A DNA stretch of 64,000 bases from positions 248,001 through 312,000 of the forward strand of contig JAANYP010002854.1 in the NCBI GenBank assembly GCA_020465985.1, written 5' to 3'. The stretch is from Centrapalus pauciflorus (lineage: Eukaryota; Streptophyta; Magnoliopsida; Asterales; Asteraceae). Shown piece after piece: positions 1-10,856 of the stretch; position 1 is the stretch's first letter; each line of letters begins with the position of its first letter. The position numbers were made by a program, and so were the translations under genes. The notes under the pieces were generated by a model that worked only from the letters and a program-made list of their open reading frames with translations, had not been told where the DNA came from and made no database searches.

Positions 1-1509
1 CCATGAAACAATAAAATGCTATGTTATAGTATAATATGTTTGGAAAGTGTTCAATTGTGTTATTAAAGAGTTTGCATGACTAGAAAAACACAAAGTATGT
101 GCAAGAACTCATATTGATGTTTTAAGTCGAAACCGCACGCCAAGTGTTCAGTGAAATGCCCCAATGAGTTCCTAATCATTGTCGGGTGGAATTAAATGTT
201 TGAATATATTATGAATACCTATTAATAGCCTACATATGTCAAATAATGTTATGGAATTGATTAGAATTGATTACAAGCTCAATTGGAGCTTGGTGTTATC
301 GGTTGGAGTTTTCGGTCATTTTCGGACTCGTTCGGAGTCCGTATGAGCTCCATGGAATCGTGGAATGGTATGAAATCATTATAATATGTATAGAGGTGTC
401 TAAGTGATCTTATTATGCTATTAATATTGTTGGTAAAGTCCCTCCAAAGTTTCAAAAACGTTTATGGGAGTTTTGGGAGTTTGGTGTGCATTTTTTGACT
501 CAAAAATGAGCTGGGAGCTGTCCACGAGGGGGGTAGCGGTGCGAATAACCTCTTGGTCGCGCCATGACCATGTTTCTTGCCCAAAAATGGATTTTTCTTG
601 GTTGGGGTCGATGCTTGGGTCTTATACGTTCGTTGCACCTCTAAATTTGGTGTTTAAAGGGTTTGAGGGCCTTGGATCGAGTCCGGAACTCCTAAGGCCT
701 CATATGAACTTTGTACTTTCGGTTTGATAACCCAATACCCTTAGCCTACTCTTAAGGGCCTATCCTGTGTTCGGGGGCTTACGTGTACGCGTTATGAATG
801 CTTCTAGGTGAATTGAGTCGAAAGAAGATTCATTGCAAGCTTTAGCCATTCTCCGGGCTATTGTGGCTTTATTGGAAGGCTTTGGAATCTACTATACCAA
901 TCACTATGAGTTCTAGGACTAATGTAGATGAATGATTACATGTTAATTGTTGTTTATGCCTTGGTTGATAATATGCTACTTGATCATGCATATTCACATG
1001 CTATAGATGGATTCATTGTAGCCTTATTGAACATGTTGTCATGCATCATGAATTGAAAAATGAATTGCCATGATAGTTGGCATAGTGGTGTATTGGTTTG
1101 TTATGCAATTCATATAATATGTCTAACCGCTTATCTGTATGAAAAATATTGGTTGGAAGTTGGTAATTCACGTTTGATGATCTCGTACGTTGGACTACTC
1201 ACTTTTGTGATTGTATAATAACAGTTGGGATATATGCATGAATCTTTAAGTTGTATATTGGGTCGCCTTCGTGACAATCTAATTGATTATGATTTGGGCA
1301 TAAAGGACTATTTAATTGGTAGATTTATTAGTATTGTCAAACGACCCCGATGATATGTTAGTTACATTATTGAAGAACGGTTAGTAGATCCACATGTGTG
1401 GTTTCCTTAATTGGTCTTATGGACCATTATAGACTCTCATGAGTCCTCTTGAACCCTATATTGTTGTGGAATGCATTTTGTACCCCCTTGGATGTCCATG
1501 GATTATTCT
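1..1509 (+). repeat. G1 LTR1, first visible part
   Basis: Base 1 aligns with 40941 in LTR2 and the match continues to 42447, with more differences than separate LTR2 from LTR3. It is interrupted at 1510 by C1 and resumes at 13856. Short open frames here, such as 464-727, are not conserved as proteins between LTR copies and I do not call them genes. Confidence 0.9.
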
Positions 1510-2622
1510 TGTAGGTCCCAAAAGGTTTCCCAAGTGTATAGTTCTAAGATGTAGAGGGGGGGGGGGGGGTGAGCTATTTAAAAACTTAACAATCTTTTCT
1601 CAATGTTTGTGTATATTATTAACAAGTGTTAGTTACAAATAAGCTTGAATGCGGAAATGTTCAAGCTGAGATGACAGATACAACAGTTGTTCAGCTAATC
1701 TAAGACACACTCAGACTATACACAATGACTACACTCACTTAGATGTACTCACTGTTTTTACAAGACTCAGATGGACAGCTTAAGCATAAAACAGCTTAGA
1801 CACACTCTACTGTTTTATATAAGCAGACATGCATGCATGGAATAACACATTTCAATGCACGTTCTGATTTCACACTCTCTTGATATCTCATAATCCTTAG
1901 AAGCTTCCTTTTATACTCAAAAGGAGAATCTCAGTGAAGCTTCTTCATTGGACATATGAGATAGTGCAAAGTCTTTCCAAAAAGACAAAACACCTTTCTG
2001 CACGTTCTGATAAAGTATCTTTGTCTTCACATGGCAGAATCTTTGTCTTTTCCTTTTTGTCACTGTTGCATACGGCTTTAACCAAAAGAGGAATGTCAAC
2101 TTTGCATCTTTCTTCTTTTGCTAATGCCATTTTAATATAAGAAAAGGTCTATCACTCTTTTCAGATATCCGTTTGTCTTCATGTAACAGAACAGCGTGGG
2201 CAGGCTGTGCAGTTCTGTTTTCCACTTTGTCTTCGACTTGTAAACTGATCTTGTAGCCAAAAACAATACATGAGGACTTGGAAACATATTCCAATAATGT
2301 GTTTAACCTGTTCACAAAGAATAGGTTCTGTTCACAAAGAACAGAACACTTGTAAACTGTCCAAGCTGCTCAACAGAATAGAGCAGCGTAGACAGTTTAT
2401 GTCCAGGCTATTCAGCAGACAGAACAACTTGGACAAACTGCCTTTGTTGCAACGAATGCAACATGGTAAACAGCTTTGGGCAGATATTGCAAATCACTTT
2501 TTGGGTTTCAATAAGGCACAAACATGCCTTAAATTATACCTTCAAGTGCGTCAACATGTTTGATTTAAGATCTCCCCCTCAGATGTAGATCAGGTTTGAC
2601 TGAGGCCTTTTTGTGCCTAACA
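1510..2622 (-). repeat. C1 3' LTR
   Basis: It pairs with 12746-13855. On the minus strand it starts TGTTAGGCACAAAAAGG and ends in CCTACA. The minus strand carries TATA next to CTTCTAAGG (about 1905-1918) and U3 dyads of CTGTTC/GAACAG near 2309-2345. A G homopolymer at 1555-1568 lies near the LTR 3' end. Confidence 0.9.
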
Positions 2623-2765
2623 ATCTCCCCCTATTTGCAATAATCAGTCTGAGCTGATTTAATCAATAATCACTATGTATTTTTACAGTACATTTGCAAA
2701 AATAAAATTTCAACATTAGGGTAAAGTAAAAGATCAGTTTATATAGATACTAATTTTGATTACAG
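2623..2765 (-). other. C1 3' tail with polypurine tract
   Basis: On the minus strand, AGGGGGAGAT directly precedes the LTR start and is the likely plus-strand primer; C2 has the same tract at 35982-35994. The rest is AT-rich non-coding sequence homologous to 35870-35981. Bases 2761-2765 (TACAG) are the left target duplication of G2. Confidence 0.8.
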
Positions 2766-4853
2766 TGTAACATCCTCGGATTTATTTTAATGTATTTTGG
2801 TTAATTAAGTGGAAAATATATATTTAAGTTGAATTTGGGCGATTATTATGTATTTTGGATATTTAGCAAGTTTGTTGCTACTTTTAAGAAAATTGAACTC
2901 ATAATCAATTTTATGGAGTATTATGAATTTAAAAGTTATTTATGATAATTCTAAGATTAAATCAGTATTTTATGGAACCGGTTAGGTCGAGTGGTGAAAT
3001 GTGCAAAAATGACGAAAGTTGTATAAAAAGGGTAAAAGGCTTCATTTTTCCATTTTATACTCTCTCTCTCTAGAATTTTCTCTCTACATCTCTCTAAGAT
3101 ATTTCACAAACCGACCGTCAGATTATCGAGAATTATACATCAACGGAAAGATCTCGTGGAGTACAACAATAATCTACAAACGGATTTTTGATTTCATACG
3201 AATTGAGGTAAGAATCGACACTTTTAAGTTTATAGTTTCGGTTTTGAAGAAAATAGAATTTCGAATCTGTTGTTTTGTGTGAATTTGAGCTTGTTTTGCT
3301 TGAAATATTGCAAGAATATCATAGTATATGAATAATAGAATCGAATCTAGGCCTGATACTTGATATATGCATGATTTTTGACTTAGAAATGAAAGATTTA
3401 AGCTGAAATGATGAACAAACTCGAATATGTCAAGAACAGAATCGAAATGCATGAACAAACTCGAAATTTGTGCTAGATTCGAGTATATACTCGAGTTTAA
3501 CCATCAGATTCGAGCAAGGGTTCGAATCTATCATTATAGGTTCGAATTTAGCCCCTAGATTCGAATGGGGTTCGAGTTTAGCCCCTAAAGTCGAAATGGT
3601 TCGAATCTAACAGGAACTCGGCGAGTTCCTATACTGAACTCGGCGAGTACTATTACTATTCAATTTCGGGCAGATTCGAATGGGTTTTAAAGGGGTCGAA
3701 TCTATGGACTAATGATTACACTTTTGGGATATTTTTGGTAGTAAATTAAGGTATATAATGAAAGGTTATTTGGAAATAAAAACACACCAATTGATGGTTT
3801 ATATCATGAGTTATATAAAGGACAATGTATGAACATGAAATGGGTTCAAACTTAATTATGGTATGAATTTGGACATGTACCCGAAATGGGGGAAAATATC
3901 GCCAAACTTACGAAACTTGATTTTATGGATTTAAACGGTTAATGATATGAGGAATTGTTGTAATTGATTTAACAGGTCCCTTGTGGTGTTGTTTAACCCA
4001 CAGTGGGGTACTTGGTGGATCCGGTTGAAAGCCCGAAGAGAAATAATATCGGTTAAAAGATAAAATTACGCACCCACTGTGAGTACAGTAGATTTCGCAT
4101 GTTTATATTTGTTTTATGTAAGCTTTGCCTGCTGAGACTTGTTGTTTCATTGATTGTTTGGAATTCTACTAACTTGCGTAGATTTAGATGCACATTCTTA
4201 CTTGTTGCATGTCCTTTCGGTTGTTGTGCATCTAGTGATGGACTGGTGGGTCGCATCGATTACTCTGATGTTACTGTGCTATATGACCTGGAGCTGATCC
4301 CTCCTAGGCCCGGTAGGCAGTATGTCATCCCCGATCGTACGTTTGTCTCAGATGGTATGTTTAAATGCCGAGCGTTGAGCTCGAAGGGGCTGCGGCTCTG
4401 GTCCGTACTTTGGGTACGAAGAGGATATCCGATGTTGGTCATCTGTGTTATCCTTGGGCTTCATAAAAATTTATAAAATGCATAATCTCTGTATTCACTA
4501 AGCATCCGCTTATTCCCCAGTTGTTGTATTTTTACAGGCAAAGGAAAATCTACTGCTGGACCTTCTAGTTAGGTCGTTTGGAAGATTTGGGAGACTCGGC
4601 ACTATTTAATCGGTAATCGTGATTTGGACAATGTTGTAATATATTCTGGATGATTGTAATAATTGTATGGGTGTGTAGACTTAGACTTGATACCTTATAG
4701 CACCGTAGGGTGTTTAACACTTGTTGCACTACTTTAATTATGTTTTAAATGCTTCCGCACTTAATTTAGGTTATCAGATCATTATGTTATTGTATGTTGG
4801 TGATTAATCCTGGGTGCATTGTAATTGGTGGTTGTTGTGGCAAGGGTGCCACA
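2766..4853 (+). repeat. G2 5' LTR
   Basis: It begins TGTAACATCCTCGG and ends GGGTGCCACA. In order it holds a TATA box (3022), a CT-rich leader (3060-3100), a strong splice-donor consensus GAG/GTAAGAAT (3207/3208), an array of TTCGAA-type palindromes (about 3466-3700), and a pyrimidine-rich acceptor TTTTTACAG/G at 4537. The 125-aa frame at 4099-4476 is present in both LTRs, as any LTR sequence would be. Confidence 0.93.
3022..3030 (+). promoter_or_regulatory. G2 LTR TATA box
   Basis: TATAAAAAG is followed 30-75 bases later by CT-rich sequence typical of plant 5' leaders, so transcription probably starts near 3055. The same site is in the 3' LTR at about 8812-8820. Confidence 0.7.
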
Positions 4854-4858
4854 CGAGA

Positions 4859-4870
4859 TGGTATCAGAGC
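4859..4870 (+). other. G2 primer-binding site
   Basis: TGGTATCAGAGC, 5 bases after the LTR end, is complementary to the 3' end of plant initiator tRNA-Met. A donor-like GTGAGG follows at 4894. Confidence 0.85.
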
Positions 4871-5070
4871 AGTTGTTTGAGATTCAAGTGTCCGTGAGGT
4901 CTTGATCTCAAACATTAGGTAATGATATGTAGTGGTTTAAGTAATGATCTGAACTAAGATAGGTTACGATCTAGTAATTATAAGAGATTGACTATCATAC
5001 GGGACAAATGAATGGTGTCTTTAAGTTTATGACATGTTGCTAAACAAATTATATGTTTATATTACAGAAC

Positions 5071-6249
5071 ATGTCTGGAGGAGGAATGACACCTGAAGAA
5101 GCCAGAGAGATGATGCTAGCTATGATGGCTGAGCAGAATCGAATGATTCAAGATCAGTTTCGGGCTCGAGATGAGGCCGAAGCTAAACGAAGAGAAGATA
5201 AGAGGAAGAATAAGGAAAGAGAGAAAAGCAATGACGAACGAGATGACAACACTGGGTCATCTAACAAACCTCGAGGTTGCCGTTTTAAGGATTTTAAGGG
5301 AAATGTAGCAGTCGAGTTTGATGGACTCGGTGATGCTGTTGCTGCTCTGGAATGGATAACAACCACAGAACGGACATTCCGAATCAGTGATTATGCTGAG
5401 AAGGACATGGTCCGGTTCGCTACTGCTATGTTCACCAAAGACGCAGTAATGTGGTGGAATTCAATGGTGAATGCCTTAACAATGGAGAAGGTTTTTAGAA
5501 TGACATGGGCTGAGTTTACTGAAATTTTCACTCAGCAATACTGCCCGGCCGATGAACGCCGAAGACTAGAAGCTAAGTTCATGACACTAATTCAGGGGAC
5601 TAAGTCTGTGTCCCAATATGCGGTAGAGTTCACAAGGCTAAGTTTATTTGCGCCTCATCAGGTTGATACAGAAGAAAGAAAAGTTACTCGATTTGAGGTT
5701 GGTCTTGATTTGGAAATCCGAAGGGTGATGAGCAACGTACGTTACCCCACGTTTGCTAGTCTGCTGGAAGCTGCCAGAAATGTAGAACAGATCCTGATTA
5801 TGTCAGGATATGTGATGGGGTCTGCTGATGCTTCTTCAACTAACCCAACTCAACCTTCACCACCGAAACGTCAACGTGAAGGAGGCTACTCTGGTTCTGC
5901 ACGATCATCACAGTACTCGCCACCACAGTCTTATCGTCGGCAGTCTAGTTCTCCTGGTCATGCTCGTGCATGTTTCTGCTGTGGAGAAATGGGCCACTAC
6001 CAAAGTGAATGCCCACGAAGATCGGATGCCTGCCATAAGTGTGGTGTATGGGGACACTACAGTAGGAATTGCAGAAGGAACGATCCAGCTGCTGCTGCTT
6101 CATCGTCGACTCGATCATTTGGAGGATCAAGTGGTGGTTCAGTCAACCGCCGGAACCAGCCAAAAAGGGGACAGACTAGTGCATTTCAGATTACCGTGGA
6201 GGAAGCTAGGGAAAACCCGGAGGTGGATGCGGGTACGTTTATAAGTTAA
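5071..6249 (+). CDS. gag: G2 Gag (nucleocapsid polyprotein)
   Basis: This is the structural capsid and nucleocapsid protein of a Ty3/Gypsy element, 392 residues from the ATG at 5071. An ATG lies upstream in frame at 5053, but the Gag proteins of G3 and G4 also begin MSG, and TATTACAG ends 3 bases before 5071. The N-terminus has a charged helical segment (RDEAEAKRREDKRKNKERE) shared with G3 and G4. Next comes the retrotransposon Gag domain (about residues 70-245; W..F...F...Y pattern, QGTKSVSQYAVEF). Two CCHC zinc knuckles follow (CFCCGEMGHYQSEC and CHKCGVWGHYSRNC). The frame is completely open and stops where protease should begin. Intactness next to a ruined pol suggests that Gag is what the element still needs to encode. 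Confidence 0.88.
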   Translation: MSGGGMTPEEAREMMLAMMAEQNRMIQDQFRARDEAEAKRREDKRKNKEREKSNDERDDNTGSSNKPRGCRFKDFKGNVAVEFDGLGDAVAALEWITTTERTFRISDYAEKDMVRFATAMFTKDAVMWWNSMVNALTMEKVFRMTWAEFTEIFTQQYCPADERRRLEAKFMTLIQGTKSVSQYAVEFTRLSLFAPHQVDTEERKVTRFEVGLDLEIRRVMSNVRYPTFASLLEAARNVEQILIMSGYVMGSADASSTNPTQPSPPKRQREGGYSGSARSSQYSPPQSYRRQSSSPGHARACFCCGEMGHYQSECPRRSDACHKCGVWGHYSRNCRRNDPAAAASSSTRSFGGSSGGSVNRRNQPKRGQTSAFQITVEEARENPEVDAGTFIS

Positions 6250-8520
6250 ATTTATGCTTGCAATAATGATGTTTAATTCTGATATCAACAAGCCTTTTGT
6301 GTCTACTGTTTTGAACAAACGACCAGTCATGACGCTGTTTAAGTTACTGGCTAGATTTGAAATAGAAGTTACTAGTAACACATTAGCCGAGTTAGAATAC
6401 CTATATCATAGTCGCACCTTAGAAAATTAAAGATGTAGTCTTCAAATTTGGATCTTACTCCGATATCATTTAGTGAATGTAACGTGATAAATATAGAAGA
6501 TGTCGACGTTATAAATAAGAATGACAATGTCAAAAAGAAAATATAATGCTACTTGAGGATAGTATACTTATTGATATGATAATTGATCAATAAGAAAGTT
6601 AAAGAGACTTTGGACAGTAATGAAATTTGCTTATACCGTAAAGAAAGGTCTAATACTACGATTCGGAATCTAAAAGAGATTCGGAGGTGGTCATGAGTTT
6701 TGTTTAAATTCTGGTGCCAATTAATTAAATCGTAACTACTGCATTTGTGCAATCAATGTTAGTCTTTTGGACTAAGTTGATAGTTGTGATTGATGTTGAA
6801 ATTGTTAAGTAACACATTAGTTAACGTAGATCATGTGTATCATGATTGTACTTTAGTGATTGAGGAGGTAGTACTCAATCCTGACTTGATTTCAATAGAG
6901 ATCGGTGATTTGATACGATAATTAGAAAGAATTTATTAAATATATGTGACAAGACGCATGTAGTTTGCAATGAAGGAATAATAAAGATAACTTCGCCGAA
7001 AGGAGGCGAGAAAAATTGTATATATGAGTATTGGAGAAGTGGGGATCAATGTCTAATGATGATTGTTAGGTCCCGAAAGCTGATTGCTTAGGGTCGTGAG
7101 TCTTGTATGGTATATGCTATTGATACCAAGATTGAAGAGAGAACTGTGGCCGATGCGCCTGTTGTCCCAAATGTTTCCATAAATGTGTATGGAAGACTTG
7201 TCTGGTATGGCACCTGAAAGACAAGTGAAAAGTTGGTATTGACTTGATTCCTGGAGCTTCTCCAAAAGTTTGTTATTCGTACTGTTTTGTATCTACTGAA
7301 TGTGCATAGATTAAAGTGGTTTGAACAAATTGACTATAATAAATAAATATCCGCTGCCGAGAAATGATGATTATTCAATTAGCTGCATGAGAGCTAATTA
7401 TTTTTCTAAGATTAATCTACGAATGGGATATGATTAGTTGAGGTCCGAAAAGGGAATGTACTGAAATTGGCTTTCAGGAATATTTATGAGCACTACGAGT
7501 CTCTGGTCACGATATTTTGATTAAGTAACACCCCAACCGTTTTATGGACATCATGAATAGAGATTTGTATATCAATGATGGGGGAATCGGTAATTGTAAT
7601 TATCGATGACATTCGGGTATAAGTTTTAAGTTGAATATGTCAAAACGTGAATTTTGATTACAATAGATTATAATTTGTGGTATGTGATTTCTGGAATTGG
7701 ATCTCGGAGGATTCTGTTAAAAGAGGAATGATTGAGAATTTGGAATCTGTCTCGCAGTAATTACAGATTTAAGAAGTTTTCTACGATTGGTAGATTGTAG
7801 ACAACTTGATTATTCAGTATATTTTATATACAGACTCAAGAAGTTTATTATTGGAAAGATTTTGCACAGATGTACGTGGGAAAGGTTATTAATATTGTTT
7901 TAGTATTCTAGACTCGATTATGTCAGAATAGAAGAGTTGTTTCATTTTCAACTCTTGGTTTGTGTTATAAGTGGGATTAAACACACATATAGCTATGAGT
8001 ACAGCTTACTGACAACTGATAGAAGATCAGAATGAATGGACTATTTCCACATCGGAATATATGATGAGACACCTAAACCAATCAGTTTTGAGGGAAACGA
8101 TGTAGTATATTTGTTAGTATCACCGATGAGGTGTACTACTTGTTTTGAAAAAGGGATAAAATTTGCACTGAGGTGAGTTGGTTCATTGAGAATAACAGAA
8201 AAGTTAGGAATCTGTTATCTCATTTAGAATTATTTAAGGAAATGTCGAAATAGCACTTGGTATTTCATGAAGAAATCTTTATTAAATCTTCACAACTGGT
8301 AATGAAGATTAGGCTGATTATAATGAACTAGAAATCATAAAGGGTTAGTATATGTTGAAAAGTCGGAATATATTATGAATACTGTGGTAATGAAGAATAA
8401 GGAACAAAGAGATTAAAATAGTATTGATACGTTGGAAGCATCACAAAGGAGTAGACCATACGTGGGAGACAAAGGCGGAAATGTTAAGAAAATATTCACA
8501 ACTGTTTGAATCCGAGTAAC
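6250..8520 (+). pseudogene. G2 pol remnant (protease to chromodomain-like tail)
   Basis: No frame stays open, but ordered fragments are readable: a protease-like stretch near 6268-6305 (FNSD..KPFVST, catalytic DSG lost), the pre-RT segment near 7203-7260 (MAPERQ..IDLIPGAS), RT pieces near 7465-7610 (AFR..YEHYESLV, then F-MDIMNR, then IIDDI), and the end of the integrase tail near 8430-8518 (TWETKAEML..YSQLFES). At about 7639-7690 the RT to RNase H junction reads through without the intron-like insert found in G3 and G4. The region is 2.3 kb, against roughly 3.5 kb of pol in G3, so deletions have occurred as well as point decay. Confidence 0.8.
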
Positions 8521-8535
8521 TTCGAGGACGAAGTT
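8518..8535 (+). promoter_or_regulatory. G2 hairpin before 3' LTR
   Basis: AACTTCG-AGGA-CGAAGTT is a perfect 7-bp stem with a 4-base loop, overlapping the pol stop region and 20 bases before the 3' LTR. The same structure occurs in G3 and G4, and with different arms in G1. Confidence 0.7.
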
Positions 8536-8555
8536 GAGCGTCGTGGAGCCCATGT

Positions 8556-10637
8556 TGTAACATCCTCGGATTTATTTTAATGTATTTTGGTCAATTAAGT
8601 GGAAAATATATATTTAAGTTGAATTTGGGCGATTATTATGTATTTTGGATATTTAGCAAGTTTGTTGCTACTTTTAAGAAAATTGAACTCAGAATCAATT
8701 TTATGGAGTATTATGAATTTAAAAGTTATTTATGATAATTCTAAGATTAAATCAGTATTTTATGGAACCGGTTAGGTCGAGTGGTGAAATGTGCAAAAAT
8801 GACGAAAGTTGTATAAAAAGGGTAAAAGGCTTCATTTTTCCATTTTATACTCTCTCTCTCTAGAATTTTCTCTCTACATCTCTCTAAGATATTTCACAAA
8901 CCGACCGTCAGATTATCGAGAATTATACATCAACGGAAAGATCTGGTGGAGTACAACAATAATCTACAAACGGATTTTTGATTTCATACGAATTGAGGTA
9001 AGAATCGACACTTTTAAGTTTATAGTTTCGGTTTTGAAGAAAATAGAATTTCGAATCTGTTGTTTTGTGTGAATTTGAGCTTGTTTTGCTTGAAATATTG
9101 CAAGAATATCATAGTATATGCATAATAGAATCGAATCTAGGCCTGATACTTGATATATGCATGATTTTTGACTTAGAAATGAAAGATTTAAGCTGAAATG
9201 ATGAACAAACTCGAATATGTCAAGAACAGAATCGAAATGCATGAACAAACTCGAAATTTGTGCTAGATTCGAGTATATACTCGAGTTTAACCATCAGATT
9301 CGAGCAAGGGTTCGAATCTATCATTATAGGTTCGAATTTAGCCCCTAGATTCGAATGGGGTTCGAGTTTAGCCCCTAAAGTCGAAATGGTTCGAATCTAA
9401 CAGGAACTCGGCGAGTTCCTATACTGAACTCGGCGAGTACTATTCAATTTCGGGCAGATTCGAATGGGTTTTAAAGGGGTCGAATCTATGGACTAATGAT
9501 TACACTTTTGGGATATTTTTGGTAGTAAATTAAGGTATATAATGAAAGGTTATTTGGAAATAAAAACACACCAATTGATGGTTTATATCATGAGTTATAT
9601 AAAGGACAATGTATGAACATGAAATGGGTTCAAACTTAATTATGGTATGAATTTGGACATGTACCCGAAATGGGGGAAAATATCGCCAAACTTACGAAAC
9701 TTGATTTTATGGATTTAAACGGTTAATGATATGAGGAATTGTTGTAATTGATTTAACAGGTCCCTTGTGGTGTTGTTTAACCCACAGTGGGGTACTTGGA
9801 GGATCCGGTTGAAAGCCCGAAGAGAAATAATATCGGTTAAAAGATAAAATTACGCACCCACAGTGAGTACAGTAGATTTCGCATGTTTATATTTGTTTTA
9901 TGTAAGCTTTGCCTGCTGAGACCTGTTGTTTCATTGATTGTTTGGAATTCTACTAACTTGCGTAGATTTAGATGCACATTCTTACTTGTTGCATGTCCTT
10001 TCGGTTGTTGTGCATCTAGTGATGGACCGGTGGGTCGCATCGATTACTCTGATGTTACTGTGCTATATGACCTGGAGCTGATCCCTCCTAGGCCCGGTAG
10101 GCAGTATGTCATCCCCGATCGTACGTTTGTCTCAGATGGTATGTTTAAATGCCGAGCTTTGAGCTCGAAGGGGCTGCGGCTCTGGTCCGTACTTTGTGTA
10201 CGAAGAGGATATCCGATGTTGGTCATCTGTGTTATCCTTGGGCTTCATAAAAATTTATAAAATGCATAATCTCTGTATTCACTAAGCATCCGCTTATTCC
10301 CCAGTTGTTGTATTTTTACAGGCAAAGGAAAATCTACTGCTGGACCTTCTAGTTAGGTCGTTTGGAAGATTTGGGAGACTCGGCACTATTTAATCGGTAA
10401 TCGTGATTTGGACAATGTTGTAATATATTCTGGATGATTGTAATAATTGTATGGGTGTGTAGACTTAGACTTGATACCTTATAGCACCGTAGGGTGTTTA
10501 ACACTTGTTGCACTACTTTAATTATGTTTTAAATGCTTCCGCACTTAATTTAGGTTATCAGATCATTATGTTATTGTATGTTGGGGATTAATCCTGGGTG
10601 CATTGTAATTGGTGGTTGTTGTGATAAGGGTGCCACA
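8556..10637 (+). repeat. G2 3' LTR
   Basis: A near-identical copy of 2766-4853, 6 bases shorter because one TACTAT repeat unit is missing near 9440. It ends GTGCCACA and is followed by the TACAG duplication. Confidence 0.93.
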
Positions 10638-10642
10638 TACAG

Positions 10643-10856
10643 AAAACGAGATATGTTTTTACAAGAGTACAAATAATGTACTAATGTATATTACAACTAA
10701 TGTAAATAAGAAAAGTTACAACAGATGTAACAAAGTACAACTAATGTATAAGAGAGGTCAACAACTTGGACTGTTGATGTTGGGAGCAGATAATGGCAAG
10801 CCTGTCCAAAATATGGTCAGCTTCTATTCTTCACCTACCCAGATGGTAGGTCGACT
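10643..10856 (-). other. C1 sequence downstream of its 3' ORF
   Basis: On the minus strand this follows the ORF stop and is rich in TTGTA/TGTA repeats, matching 35653-35870 in C2. No gene is seen. The G2 insertion separates it from 2760. Confidence 0.7.

Larger units (their letters stand above)
2766..10637 (+). mobile_element. G2: Ty3/Gypsy element with intact gag and decayed pol
   Basis: The LTRs (2766-4853 and 8556-10637) run from TGTAACATCC to GTGCCACA and are flanked by a perfect 5-bp duplication, TACAG (2761-2765 and 10638-10642). By eye the LTRs differ at about a dozen bases plus one 6-bp indel, so insertion was recent. The gag is a full open frame. Pol (6250-8520) is recognisable only as scattered fragments full of stops. 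Either another element supplies pol functions in trans, or decay happened in a lineage that is still mobilised. Confidence 0.92.

Noticed and set aside
4099..4476. 125-aa frame in both G2 LTRs (also 9883-10260)
   Set aside because: LTR copies are near-identical, so shared openness carries no information; not conserved in G3 or G4 LTRs.
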